Part shown: in pieces, positions 25,699 to 35,229 of the stretch
How positions within the stretch are numbered: position 1 is the stretch's first letter
Layout of the letters: every line of letters begins with the position of its first letter
Translations under genes and position numbers: made by a program
Notes under the pieces: model-generated
Told to the model about the DNA's origin: nothing
What the model saw: the letters and a program-made list of their open reading frames with translations, nothing else
Databases searched by the model: none
Origin: an uncultured Dokdonia sp.
Lineage (GTDB): Bacteria; Bacteroidota; Bacteroidia; Flavobacteriales; Flavobacteriaceae
Assembly (NCBI GenBank): GCA_947503305.1
Contig: CANNDF010000001.1
Span: 1-64,000, forward strand
Direction: 5' to 3'
DNA: 64,000 nucleotides

Positions 25699-27312
25699 CT
25701 ATCCTAATGGAGGTTGTCCATTCATAATTTCTTCACTAGCATATGCTTCAAATTTTTTGAAGTTTTCTTTAAATGATTTGGCTAGTTTATGTGCTGTTTC
25801 ATAATATCCTTCATCATTATTCCAAGTGGCTCTGGATGACAATACCTCGGTAGGAACGCCAGGGCAGCTACGTGGTTGTGCAACGCCAAATACTGAGTGT
25901 ATATGATAATTTTCATGAGTGATTTCTGATGGAAGTTCTCCATTCATTGCTGCCGAAATCATAGCACGTGTATATTTTAATTTCATACGAGTTCCTACTC
26001 CATAAGGACCTCCTGTCCATCCTGTATTTATTAACCATACATTAACCCCAGCCTCTTGCATTTTCTCACTTAACATCTCAGCATACTTAGTAGGGTGTAA
26101 TGGCATAAAAGGAGCTCCAAAACAAGCAGAAAATGACGGTTGTGGTTCCGTAACTCCTGCTTCAGTTCCTGCAACTTTTGCAGTATATCCACTTATAAAA
26201 TGATAGGCCGCCTGACCAGGTGTCAATTTTGAAATAGGAGGCAATACTCCAAAAGCATCTGCTGTTAAGAAAAATATATTCTTAGGGTTTTCAGCAAGTG
26301 ATGGTGTTTGTATATTCTGAATATGATTTATAGGATAGCTTACCCTTGTATTTTGTGTAATAGATATATCTTTATAATCTACATTCCCTTGATCATCCAT
26401 AATAACATTTTCCAGAATAGCACCTGACTTTATTGCATTATAAATATCTGGTTCGTTCTCTGCAGAAAGGTTAATCACTTTTGCATAACACCCTCCTTCA
26501 AAATTAAAGATAGTATTCTCTGCAGTCCATCCATGTTCATCATCTCCAATTAACTTACGAGCAGGATCTGCAGAAAGTGTGGTCTTCCCAGTACCTGATA
26601 ATCCAAAAAAGATAGCCGTTTCTCCATTGTCTCCTACATTTGCAGAGCAGTGCATCGGTAAGGTGTTTTTTTCTACAGGAAGTATAAAATTCAATGCAGA
26701 AAAAATTCCTTTTTTAATTTCTCCTGTATAACCTGTCCCTCCTATTATAATGGTTTTCTCTGTAAAACTTAGTATTGCAAAATTAGATTGACGAGTACCA
26801 TCTATAGCTGGATCTGCTAGAAATCCTGGTGCATTAAGAATGGTCCATTCAGGAATAAAAGATTCTAGCTCTTCTTCTGTAGGTCTTAAAAACATATTAT
26901 GAGCAAACATATTTGACCATGGATACTCATTGATTACTCTAATAGTCAGTTTATATTTTTGATCTGCACAGGCATAACTATCTCTTACATATAGTTCTTT
27001 ATTTGATAGATAATCTGTGATTTTTGTTTTTAACTTTCCAAAAGCTTCTGCTTCAAAAGGAATATTAATATCACCCCACCAAACGAGATCTTTTGTTTTT
27101 TCGTCTTTTACAATAAAACGATCAAGAGGAGAACGCCCTGTAAAGGTGCCTGTATTAATAGCAAGTGCTCCGCTAGAAGCTGTTTTTCCCATTTTATTTT
27201 TTACAGAAATGTCATGTAATTCCTGAGGTTCTAATTGATAATGGGCGGTTGCGTTACTGATTCCATAGGGTTTTAACGAAATCGTTTTCGTAACTAAAGG
27301 ATAAGAAGCCAT
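25699..27312 (-). CDS. pckA: Phosphoenolpyruvate carboxykinase (ATP)
   Basis: 537 aa from the ATG at 27312 (MASYPLVTK). An in-frame start at 27375 would lie upstream of the TACATTTG -7 box (27346-27353), so the shorter form is preferred. It carries the kinase loop GLSGTGKTTLS, the metal site GDDEHGW and the substrate segment TGRSPLDRF of ATP-type PEPCK. It makes PEP from oxaloacetate for gluconeogenesis, or fixes CO2 in the reverse direction. A terminator follows, so it is its own unit. Confidence 0.95.
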   Translation of the reverse strand: MASYPLVTKTISLKPYGISNATAHYQLEPQELHDISVKNKMGKTASSGALAINTGTFTGRSPLDRFIVKDEKTKDLVWWGDINIPFEAEAFGKLKTKITDYLSNKELYVRDSYACADQKYKLTIRVINEYPWSNMFAHNMFLRPTEEELESFIPEWTILNAPGFLADPAIDGTRQSNFAILSFTEKTIIIGGTGYTGEIKKGIFSALNFILPVEKNTLPMHCSANVGDNGETAIFFGLSGTGKTTLSADPARKLIGDDEHGWTAENTIFNFEGGCYAKVINLSAENEPDIYNAIKSGAILENVIMDDQGNVDYKDISITQNTRVSYPINHIQNIQTPSLAENPKNIFFLTADAFGVLPPISKLTPGQAAYHFISGYTAKVAGTEAGVTEPQPSFSACFGAPFMPLHPTKYAEMLSEKMQEAGVNVWLINTGWTGGPYGVGTRMKLKYTRAMISAAMNGELPSEITHENYHIHSVFGVAQPRSCPGVPTEVLSSRATWNNDEGYYETAHKLAKSFKENFKKFEAYASEEIMNGQPPLG

Positions 27313-27345
27313 AAAAATGGTGTTTGTTGTTGTGTTTTTATAGTG

Positions 27346-27353
27346 CAAATGTA
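27346..27353 (-). promoter_or_regulatory. -7 box of pckA
   Basis: TACATTTG on the minus strand, 33 bases before the chosen ATG. It helps decide that ATG. No clear -33 TTG at the expected distance. Confidence 0.45.
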
Positions 27354-27386
27354 AAAAATACACTACAGTTGACACGTAAATTTATG

Positions 27387-27776
27387 TTATTTCTGAGTCT
27401 TTAATTGAAAGAATTTAACAACAAGCACCCCCCATGCTATTATCAAAAGGGTTCCGCCTAAAGGGGTTAGCAATGCGATCTTTGTAAAATCAAATCCTGT
27501 AAGCGCATTTGTGGCTAAACCATATATAGATCCTGAGAAAAATAAAGTCCCTGTAATAATTAAAATCAAAAGAGTCCGTTTTATTTTTTCGCTTAAAGCG
27601 AAAACAGAAATGAGCATCAACAAAAATGCATGGTACATTTGATATTTTACCCCTGTTTCAAAAGTCACTAATGCTTCTGTATTTATAGACTCTTTAAGTC
27701 CATGTGCCCCAAAAGCACCAATCAAAACTCCCATAAGCCCAAATATACTTCCCGTAACAAGCAATTTTTTATTCAT
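27387..27776 (-). CDS. DUF423 family membrane protein
   Basis: 129 aa from the ATG at 27776 (MNKKLLVTGSIFGLMGVLIGAFGAHGLK); an upstream in-frame start adds a non-conserved stretch. Four membrane helices and the GAFGAHGLK and FETGVKYQMYHAFLLM motifs define DUF423 (YgdD-like). Function unknown. It is divergent from the saccharopine-dehydrogenase-like gene; a TAGATTTG box lies between them on the minus strand (27836-27843). Confidence 0.88.
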   Translation of the reverse strand: MNKKLLVTGSIFGLMGVLIGAFGAHGLKESINTEALVTFETGVKYQMYHAFLLMLISVFALSEKIKRTLLILIITGTLFFSGSIYGLATNALTGFDFTKIALLTPLGGTLLIIAWGVLVVKFFQLKTQK

Positions 27777-27849
27777 ACTAATTTCTTTTAAAAACGAAAG
27801 CCAAATACGTACTTTAGCCTCCAAACAAATCTACAAAACTATTGAGTCC

Positions 27850-29220
27850 ATGCGAACAATTTTAGTCATAGGTGCAGGAAAATCTGCTTCTCAACTTATT
27901 AACTATTTATTAGACAAGTCTGTTACAGAAGATTTACAAATTATCGTAGGAGATATTTCTCAACAAAATGCACAAAATATTGTGGGAAGTCACCGTAATG
28001 GTAAAGCAATACAACTCGATGTTTTTAATAAATCACAACGCCAAGATGCTATCAAAAATGCTACGATTGTAATTTCTATGCTTCCAGCTCGTTTTCATAT
28101 AGAAGTCGCTAGAGATTGTGTAACTTATGAAAAATCTATGGTAACAGCATCGTATATTTCTAAAGAAATGCAGGAACTCGATCAAGCTGTTAAAGCAAAA
28201 GGCCTTGTTTTTATGAATGAAATAGGGTTAGATCCTGGAATCGATCATATGAGTGCAATGCAAGTCATAGATCGTGTACGAGATAATGGTGGAAAAATGC
28301 TATTGTTTGAGTCTTTTACAGGAGGCCTTGTCGCCCCAGAAAGTGATACGAACCTTTGGAATTATAAATTTACTTGGAATCCCCGTAATGTGGTTCTTGC
28401 TGGTCAAGGTGGAGCTGCAGAATTTATTCAGGAAGGGACCTATAAATATATCCCTTATCAACGCCTTTTTAGAAGAACTGAATTTTTACAAATAGAAGGA
28501 TATGGGCGTTTTGAAGGATATGCAAATCGCAATAGCCTTAAATATAGAAGCATTTATGGCTTAGATGACATCCTAACACTCTATAGAGGTACTATCCGTC
28601 GTGTAGGATTTTCAAAAGCATGGCATATTTTTGTGATGATGGGGATGACAGACGATAGCTATACGCTTCAAGAAACAGAGAATATGAGTTATCGCGATTT
28701 TATAAATTTATTTCTCCCCTATTCCCCTACAGATTCTGTAGAATTAAAACTACGTCACTATCTCAAAATTGATCAAGATGATTTACTCTGGGACAAGCTT
28801 ATTGAGCTAGATATTTTTAATCACAATAAAAAAATAGGACTTATAAATGCTACCCCTGCAAAATGCTTACAACGCATTTTAGAAGATAAATGGACGCTTG
28901 CTCCAGAAGATAAAGATATGATTGTTATGTATCATAAGTTTGGATATGAACTTAATGGAGAACGAAAACAAATTGATGCAACGATGGTAAGTGTAGGAAC
29001 CGATCAAGTTAATACAGCCATGGCAAAAACTGTAGGCCTTCCAGTGGCGATAGCTACTTTACGTATCCTTAATGGGGATATTACTACCTCAGGCGTACAA
29101 CTTCCGATTACAAAAGAAGTATATGAGCCCATTTTAAAAGAACTTGAAGATTTTGGGATTACTTTTAAAGAGTATGATGTCCCTTATTTGGGTTATAATC
29201 CAGATAATGTAGGAGGCTAA
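27850..29220 (+). CDS. Saccharopine dehydrogenase-family protein (LYS9-like)
   Basis: 456 aa. It has an N-terminal Rossmann fold with ILVIGAGKSASQLINYL (residues 4-20) and the long C-terminal catalytic domain of the saccharopine dehydrogenase family (GLDPGIDHMSAM, SFTGGLVAPES, NPRNVVLAGQGG). The family includes NAD(P)-linked saccharopine, carboxynorspermidine and related dehydrogenases. With no lysine or polyamine genes adjacent, the substrate is left open, but lysine breakdown is the usual assignment in Flavobacteria. Confidence 0.85.
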   Translation: MRTILVIGAGKSASQLINYLLDKSVTEDLQIIVGDISQQNAQNIVGSHRNGKAIQLDVFNKSQRQDAIKNATIVISMLPARFHIEVARDCVTYEKSMVTASYISKEMQELDQAVKAKGLVFMNEIGLDPGIDHMSAMQVIDRVRDNGGKMLLFESFTGGLVAPESDTNLWNYKFTWNPRNVVLAGQGGAAEFIQEGTYKYIPYQRLFRRTEFLQIEGYGRFEGYANRNSLKYRSIYGLDDILTLYRGTIRRVGFSKAWHIFVMMGMTDDSYTLQETENMSYRDFINLFLPYSPTDSVELKLRHYLKIDQDDLLWDKLIELDIFNHNKKIGLINATPAKCLQRILEDKWTLAPEDKDMIVMYHKFGYELNGERKQIDATMVSVGTDQVNTAMAKTVGLPVAIATLRILNGDITTSGVQLPITKEVYEPILKELEDFGITFKEYDVPYLGYNPDNVGG

Positions 29221-29259
29221 CTTGTTACAATACATAGTTTTTAGTACTTTAATTTGCTC
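29221..29259 (+). repeat. Duplicated upstream element, copy A
   Basis: This 39-base stretch matches 31126-31164 at 38/39 positions. Both copies begin exactly 53 bases before the ATG of their FG-GAP gene, so promoter and gene were duplicated together. Confidence 0.85.
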
Positions 29260-29273
29260 TAAACTATTTTGTG

Positions 29274-31025
29274 ATGAATCGTTTTTTTGTCATTATATGT
29301 CTTATCCTTTCGCATAACCTCTTTGGACAGATCTCATTTGAAGATATGGAGCCGCTACTTTTTGATAGTGAAACCATTTACGGCACAAGTATCTTAGGTC
29401 CAAGTATTTCTTTTTTTGATTATGATAATGATGGGTGGGATGATATTACCATTCCTGCTTCTGATTCTAATGATTTTCAATTTTTTAAAAATGTTCAAGG
29501 ATCATTTGAAAAACAAAACTTATCAATTACAAGTAATGGCAGTCAGGTTAGACAAGCCATTTGGGTAGATTTTGACAATGATGGAGATAATGATTTTTTT
29601 GCAACAAGTGATGTCGAAGAAAGAACATGGTTGTATAGAAATGATGGGGATAATAATTTTGTAGATATTACTTCTGAGTCAGGACTCTCTCAAGAAAGTG
29701 TACCTTATTGGGGGGCATCATGGGGAGATTATGACAATGATAGCTTTTTAGATGTTTTTATCAGTATACGAGATATCACTCAAGAATTAGGAAATTTTCT
29801 TTTTCGCAATAATGGGAATGGGACATTTACAAATGTTACTGTAAGTTCGGGAATATCTACAGAAGGTCAGATCTCTTTTTGTTCTTCCTTTTTTGATTAT
29901 GATAATGACGGAGATCAAGATATCTATATTGCAAATGATAAAGATGTCAGTCCTAATGTACTTTATAAAAATAATGGAGATGGAACATTTTCAGATTTTA
30001 GCATAGTTTCTGGTACAAATCTGGCCATGAGTGCAATGTCTACAACTATTGAGGATTATAATAATGATGGATGGTTAGACATTTATATTACAAATGTATT
30101 TCCACCATTTTTGGAGGATGCTACTATAGGTAATGCCTTCTTACATAACAATGGAGACGGAACCTTTACAAATATTGCTTTAGAAAATGGAACTCGATTT
30201 GATAGTATTGGATGGGGAGCTGTTTTTTTAGATGTTTCTAATAATACTCACAAAGATTTATATGTAAGTGGAAGCGAAATTGTAGACTCTGGAACTTTAT
30301 CAGCAGCTTTATATGTAAATGATGGGCAAGGAAATTTTACAATTCCTTCAAATATAGGATTTGAAGAAGATTACTATAATAGTTATTCTAATGCAATAGG
30401 CGATATCGAAAATGATGGTCTTCAAGATATTGTAGTTATTAACGCGACCAATACACCTATCTCATTATGGAATAATAAAACTGTAACTAGTAATAACTGG
30501 ATTAAAATAAAGCTTGAAGGGACGACAAGTAATCGTATGGGAATAGGGTCAACCATAAAAGTAGGTGCTGGTGATAATGTGTACTATGCCTATACTTTAT
30601 GTGGCGAAGGTTATATGGGCCAGAATAGTGGTACAGAATTTTTTGGGTTAGATCAAAATACCATTGTAGATTATATTGAAGTTACCTGGCTTAGTGGCAT
30701 TACCGATCGCATTGAAAATATAGATATAAATCAAACCATTACAATAATAGAAGGTTCAAATCCTCTAGATATAGAATCGTTTAGTAATGAATCCTTTATT
30801 ATTTATCCTAATCCTACTACAAATCAAGTTACTATAGAAACTAGTGAAATCCCACAGAGAGCAAATCTCACTATCTTAAATATGAATGGTAATGTAATTA
30901 AAACATATGATTTTGATAATTTCCAATCTCAAATGATCGATGTTTCAAATTTAAGTACTGGAATGTATTTTATACAGTTTGAGACACGAGATAAGGCCGT
31001 TTCTAAAAAAATGATCATACGCTAG
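29274..31025 (+). CDS. Secreted FG-GAP/VCBS-repeat protein with ASPIC/UnbV domain and type IX sorting tail (paralogue 1)
   Basis: 583 aa from the ATG at 29274; a GTG three bases earlier is possible, but the paralogue supports the ATG. It has a signal peptide (to about residue 19), then about seven FG-GAP repeats with calcium-binding loops (FFDYDNDGWDD, DFDNDGDNDFF, DYNNDGWLDIY), an ASPIC/UnbV domain (about 405-490, NWIKIKLEGTTSNRMGIGS) and a C-terminal type A sorting domain (YPNPTTNQVTIE...STGMYFIQF...KKMIIR). It is exported by the type IX system to the cell surface; the ligand is unknown. Confidence 0.88.
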   Translation: MNRFFVIICLILSHNLFGQISFEDMEPLLFDSETIYGTSILGPSISFFDYDNDGWDDITIPASDSNDFQFFKNVQGSFEKQNLSITSNGSQVRQAIWVDFDNDGDNDFFATSDVEERTWLYRNDGDNNFVDITSESGLSQESVPYWGASWGDYDNDSFLDVFISIRDITQELGNFLFRNNGNGTFTNVTVSSGISTEGQISFCSSFFDYDNDGDQDIYIANDKDVSPNVLYKNNGDGTFSDFSIVSGTNLAMSAMSTTIEDYNNDGWLDIYITNVFPPFLEDATIGNAFLHNNGDGTFTNIALENGTRFDSIGWGAVFLDVSNNTHKDLYVSGSEIVDSGTLSAALYVNDGQGNFTIPSNIGFEEDYYNSYSNAIGDIENDGLQDIVVINATNTPISLWNNKTVTSNNWIKIKLEGTTSNRMGIGSTIKVGAGDNVYYAYTLCGEGYMGQNSGTEFFGLDQNTIVDYIEVTWLSGITDRIENIDINQTITIIEGSNPLDIESFSNESFIIYPNPTTNQVTIETSEIPQRANLTILNMNGNVIKTYDFDNFQSQMIDVSNLSTGMYFIQFETRDKAVSKKMIIR

Positions 31026-31125
31026 AGCGATATTTATAACTGATGCGTCTTAAAATTAAAACACGTATAACTGTTAAATACTCCTAAGCTAGATAACATA
31101 ACTAATAATTAATATAGTTCTTAAA

Positions 31126-31164
31126 CTTGTTACAATACATAGTTTTTAGTACTTTACTTTGCTC
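31126..31164 (+). repeat. Duplicated upstream element, copy B
   Basis: 38/39 match to 29221-29259, again 53 bases before the ATG. Confidence 0.85.
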
Positions 31165-31178
31165 AAAATACTCCACTT

Positions 31179-32930
31179 ATGAATCGTTTTTTTATACTCC
31201 TAGCTTGTATCATTTCTCAGAGTATTCTAGGACAGGTACTGTTTGAAAATAAAGAATCTACACTATTTGATAATGAAACGATCTATGGGACTAGTGTTTT
31301 AGGCCCCAGTATCTCTTTTTTTGATTATGATAATGACGGTTGGGATGATATTACAATTCCTGCTTCAGGTTCTAGAGACTTTCAGTTTTTTAAAAATATT
31401 GAAGGCCTTTTTGAAAAGCAAGATTTACCAATCACAAGTAATGGTATTCAAGCTAGGCAGGCAATTTGGGTAGATATGGATAATGATGGTGATAATGATT
31501 TTTTTGCTACCAGCGATCTAGGGAGAACATGGCTCTACCGTAATGAGGGGGGTTCTGTATTCACAGATATTACGGATACTTCTGGATTATCTGATGATGA
31601 TATCCCATACTGGGGAGCGTCATGGGGAGATTATGATAATGATGGTTTTTTAGATGTTTTTTTAAGCATACGAGATGCTACTCAGGAATACGGCAATATG
31701 CTTTTCAAAAACAATGGAGATGGGACTTTTCTCAACACGACACTAAGTGCAGGGATAGACGCACAAGGATATATTTCATTTTGCTCTTCATTTTTTGATT
31801 ATGATAATGATGGAGATTTAGATATTTATACAGCAAACGACAAATGTATAACTCCTAATACCTTATATAAAAATAATGGAGACGGGACTTTTGATGATGT
31901 AAGTGTAGAAGCAGGAGTAGATCTTTATATGAGTGCTATGTCTACAACTATTGAAGATTATAATAATGATGGTTGGTTAGACATATATGTAACTAACTTC
32001 TACCCCCCTTTTGAAGAAGATGTTACCGTTGGTAATGCTTTTTTAATCAATAATGGAGATGGTACGTTTACCAATATAGCTCTCGAAAATGGAACTCGAT
32101 TTGATAGTATAGGATGGGGAGCCGTATTTCTAGATGTTGCAAATAATACACACAAAGATCTATATGTAAGTGGTAGTGTAGATGGCGATGATGAGAGGCT
32201 ATCTGCCGCTTTATACCTAAATGATGGAGGTGGAAATTATAATATCCCCGCTAATGTTGGGTTTGATGATGATATACTTATAAGCTATTCAAACGCAATA
32301 GGTGACATTCAGAACAATGGCCTTCAGGACATTGTTGTTATTAATTCACAAAATGCGCCTATACTACTATGGGATAATCTCACTTCAACAGATAATAACT
32401 GGATTAAAATAAAACTAGAAGGCACCATAAGTAACCGCATGGGAGTAGGCTCAAAAATAAAAGTAGGAGTAGATGATCAAGTGTATTATGCATATACCCT
32501 ATGTGGCGAAGGCTATATAAGTCAGAACACTCATTCAGAATTCTTTGGTCTAGGACAAGCGTCTACTATCGATTATATAGAAGTTATCTGGTTAAGTGGC
32601 ATTGTAGATCGTATAGAAAATGTAGACAGTAATCAAACCATTACCATTTTAGAGGGTTCAAGCCCTCTAACTACAGAGACAGAACCTGAAACATTATTTT
32701 CTATTTATCCCAATCCAGCTACTGATCAAATCAATATAACATTTACAAATACACTATCATCTCTTAAAATGGATATTATAGATATCCATGGAAAAATGAT
32801 TAAAACTCTAGCTATGTCACCCTCTGAATCAACACAATCGATAGATGTTTCGTCCATGGCTTCAGGTGTCTATTTTATAAAATTAGAGGATAGTACTAAC
32901 ACAACGGTCAAGAAGATTGTAATAAAATAG
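31179..32930 (+). CDS. Secreted FG-GAP/VCBS-repeat protein with ASPIC/UnbV domain and type IX sorting tail (paralogue 2)
   Basis: 583 aa, the same length and domain order as the preceding gene and very similar over most of its length (e.g. ISFFDYDNDGWDDITIPAS is shared). The signal peptide and the sorting tail (IYPNPATDQINITF... ASGVYFIKLED...KKIVIK) have diverged more than the repeats. Conserved upstream DNA shows a tandem duplication. recQ begins 15 bases after its stop. Confidence 0.88.
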   Translation: MNRFFILLACIISQSILGQVLFENKESTLFDNETIYGTSVLGPSISFFDYDNDGWDDITIPASGSRDFQFFKNIEGLFEKQDLPITSNGIQARQAIWVDMDNDGDNDFFATSDLGRTWLYRNEGGSVFTDITDTSGLSDDDIPYWGASWGDYDNDGFLDVFLSIRDATQEYGNMLFKNNGDGTFLNTTLSAGIDAQGYISFCSSFFDYDNDGDLDIYTANDKCITPNTLYKNNGDGTFDDVSVEAGVDLYMSAMSTTIEDYNNDGWLDIYVTNFYPPFEEDVTVGNAFLINNGDGTFTNIALENGTRFDSIGWGAVFLDVANNTHKDLYVSGSVDGDDERLSAALYLNDGGGNYNIPANVGFDDDILISYSNAIGDIQNNGLQDIVVINSQNAPILLWDNLTSTDNNWIKIKLEGTISNRMGVGSKIKVGVDDQVYYAYTLCGEGYISQNTHSEFFGLGQASTIDYIEVIWLSGIVDRIENVDSNQTITILEGSSPLTTETEPETLFSIYPNPATDQINITFTNTLSSLKMDIIDIHGKMIKTLAMSPSESTQSIDVSSMASGVYFIKLEDSTNTTVKKIVIK

Positions 32931-32945
32931 CTTTTATAGCTACCT

Positions 32946-35030
32946 ATGATCCTAGAAAAAGAAAGACTACAAAACCTCCTTAAAACTCATTTTGGATATG
33001 ATCGCTTTCGCGAAAGCCAACTAGAGATTATTCAAAGTATCCTCGCTGGAGATGATGCTGTTGTCATCATGCCTACCGGAGGTGGAAAATCGTTATGTTT
33101 TCAATTACCTGCATTAGCGCTTGAAGGGACAGCTCTTGTGATTTCACCTTTAATTGCTTTGATGAAAGATCAAGTAGATGCGCTAAGAGCAAATGGTATT
33201 AAAGCTGCTTATTATAATAGTACACAACCTCAAGAAGAGATACAACAAGTAATCGAAGATTTACAAAACGGACGTTTAGATTTAATTTATATAGCACCAG
33301 AAAGCCTTCCATTATTAGATAGTACATTACAAAATTGCCTTATAAGTCTCATAGCAATAGATGAGGCTCACTGTATTTCATCATGGGGGCATGATTTTAG
33401 GCCTGCATATACACGATTAGGATATCTTAAAAAACAATATCCTGATGTCCCGCTTATAGCCCTTACTGCTACTGCAGACACATCTACTCAAGATGATATT
33501 GCCGAACAACTGTCTATCTATGACGCAAAACGATATGTATCCTCTTTTGATCGCCCTAATCTCTTTTTAGATATACGCCCTGGACAAGATAGAATCAAAC
33601 AGATCTTACAATTTTTAGATACTCATCCTTTTGAAAGTGGGATTATTTATTGTCTAAGCCGTAAAAGCACAGAACAACTAGCAGAAAAATTACGTGCGTC
33701 AGGATATACTGCAAAAGCTTATCACGCTGGGATGACTGCTATTGACCGCTCGCATGTACAGGAAGAGTTTGTGAGTGACAAAACACCTATTATCGTTGCA
33801 ACTATTGCATTTGGGATGGGTATAGACAAGAGTAACGTACGATGGGTCATCCACTATAATATGCCTAAAAATATAGAAGGGTATTATCAAGAAATAGGAC
33901 GTGCAGGAAGAGATGGATTGCCCTCCCATACACTCCTTTTTTATAGTTATGCAGATATTATACAGCTACGTAAATTTATAGAAGGTAGCCCCAATGCAGA
34001 TTATCAGATAGCAAAGCTAGAACGTATGCAACAATATACTGAAGCGTTAAGTTGCAGACGAAAGGCTTTATTAAACTATTTTGGCGAACTACAAATAAAG
34101 GATTGTGGTTATTGTGATATTTGTAAAAATCCCCCTGAGTATTTTGATGGAACAGAACTTGCTCAAAAGGTACTCTCTGCTGTTGTACGCCTTAAAGAAC
34201 AAGAAGCATTGGGAATGGTGATAGATGTTTTGAGAGGAGCTCAGAACGCTCAAGTATATGACAAAGGGCATCAACATATTAAAACATATGGAGTTGCAAA
34301 AAATGTTGCCTGGCGAGATCTGCAACAATACATTATACAAATGATTAATCAGGGGTTGTTAGAAATCCGCTTTCGCGAAAGCGGACGCCTTATCCTTACG
34401 CCATTAGCCAAAGATGTTTTGTTTAAAAACGCTACAGTACAGCTAGCAACTCTTTTACAACCGATCGCAGAAATAAAAAAAGAGCGCAAACCCTCCAAAC
34501 CTAAAGGTACACTTTTTGAAAAACTTCGAACACTACGCAATGAACTGGCCAGAGATGAAAATGTCCCTGCCTATATTATTTTTAGTGATGCAAGTCTTAA
34601 AGAAATGGAAGATCAGGAACCCGTAACCAAAACCGATTTTTTAGAAATAAGCGGTGTTGGTCAAGCAAAATTAGAGCGATACGCTCCAGACTTCATCAAG
34701 GTAATTAAAGCACATAAAACTCCTAACCTATCTAAAGGAAAAACTTATGATGCTACGCGTTTATTATTAGAAGAAGGGCATACCATAGAAGAAATTGCAC
34801 AACAGCGAGGCCTCTCTATCGGAACCATTTACAACCATATTATTAAATTATATGAAAATGGAAATCCTATCGATTTTTATACACATATCTCTCAAGAAGA
34901 AGTTGAGCAAATAGCAACTGCTAAAACAAAAGTAACCGAACCAGAACTTCTAAAATCTTACTTTGACTTTTTTGAAGAAAAAATACCTTACTGGAAAATC
35001 AAAATGGGATTATATATAGAAACACTATAA
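32946..35030 (+). CDS. recQ: ATP-dependent DNA helicase RecQ
   Basis: 694 aa. Walker A PTGGGKS is at 43-49 and DEAH at 139-142, followed by the aromatic-rich loop HCISSWGHDFRPAY. The RecQ zinc site is CRRKALLNYFGE...CGYCDIC, followed by a winged helix. The C-terminus holds an HRDC-like domain and a further HTH segment (GHTIEEIAQQRGLSIGTIYNHI). It unwinds 3'-5' in repair and recombination. It contains two copies of the palindrome, both read as RFRES (codons 20-24 and 475-479). Confidence 0.95.
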   Translation: MILEKERLQNLLKTHFGYDRFRESQLEIIQSILAGDDAVVIMPTGGGKSLCFQLPALALEGTALVISPLIALMKDQVDALRANGIKAAYYNSTQPQEEIQQVIEDLQNGRLDLIYIAPESLPLLDSTLQNCLISLIAIDEAHCISSWGHDFRPAYTRLGYLKKQYPDVPLIALTATADTSTQDDIAEQLSIYDAKRYVSSFDRPNLFLDIRPGQDRIKQILQFLDTHPFESGIIYCLSRKSTEQLAEKLRASGYTAKAYHAGMTAIDRSHVQEEFVSDKTPIIVATIAFGMGIDKSNVRWVIHYNMPKNIEGYYQEIGRAGRDGLPSHTLLFYSYADIIQLRKFIEGSPNADYQIAKLERMQQYTEALSCRRKALLNYFGELQIKDCGYCDICKNPPEYFDGTELAQKVLSAVVRLKEQEALGMVIDVLRGAQNAQVYDKGHQHIKTYGVAKNVAWRDLQQYIIQMINQGLLEIRFRESGRLILTPLAKDVLFKNATVQLATLLQPIAEIKKERKPSKPKGTLFEKLRTLRNELARDENVPAYIIFSDASLKEMEDQEPVTKTDFLEISGVGQAKLERYAPDFIKVIKAHKTPNLSKGKTYDATRLLLEEGHTIEEIAQQRGLSIGTIYNHIIKLYENGNPIDFYTHISQEEVEQIATAKTKVTEPELLKSYFDFFEEKIPYWKIKMGLYIETL
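33004..33017. repeat. Iterated palindrome GCTTTCGCGAAAGC, copy 6
   Basis: Exact copy near the start of recQ, frame 3 (RFRES). Confidence 0.9.
34369..34382. repeat. Iterated palindrome GCTTTCGCGAAAGC, copy 7
   Basis: Exact copy in recQ, frame 3 (RFRES), 1365 bases after copy 6. Flanking bases extend the palindrome to tccGCTTTCGCGAAAGCgga. Confidence 0.9.
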
Positions 35031-35175
35031 TCTATTAGAAAGATCCATATGATTCTATAAATAGGTAACTCATTTTTTATATCTTTAAGATCTAACTACG
35101 TAAAATATATTATCATTTCTTCATTTTTTTAATACTAAAGTGTCGTGACAAGTAACTTTACAGAATTAATTGCTA

Positions 35176-35204
35176 TTTGTTAAATAAGTAATTAATTACA
35201 TTTG
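35176..35204 (+). promoter_or_regulatory. Promoter of the Crp/Fnr gene and probably the Rieske array
   Basis: TTTG (35176-35179), 17-base spacer, TACATTTG (35197-35204): the best match to the Bacteroidota consensus in this window. The expected start of transcription, near 35211, leaves about 20 bases before the TTG start codon at 35230. Confidence 0.65.
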
Positions 35205-35229
35205 AAGAGTAACCAAACCATCAAACCTC

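Noticed and set aside
27587-27602. TTCGCTTAAAGCGAA-like inverted repeat in the DUF423 gene
   Set aside because: Different centre from the iterated palindrome and seen once only.
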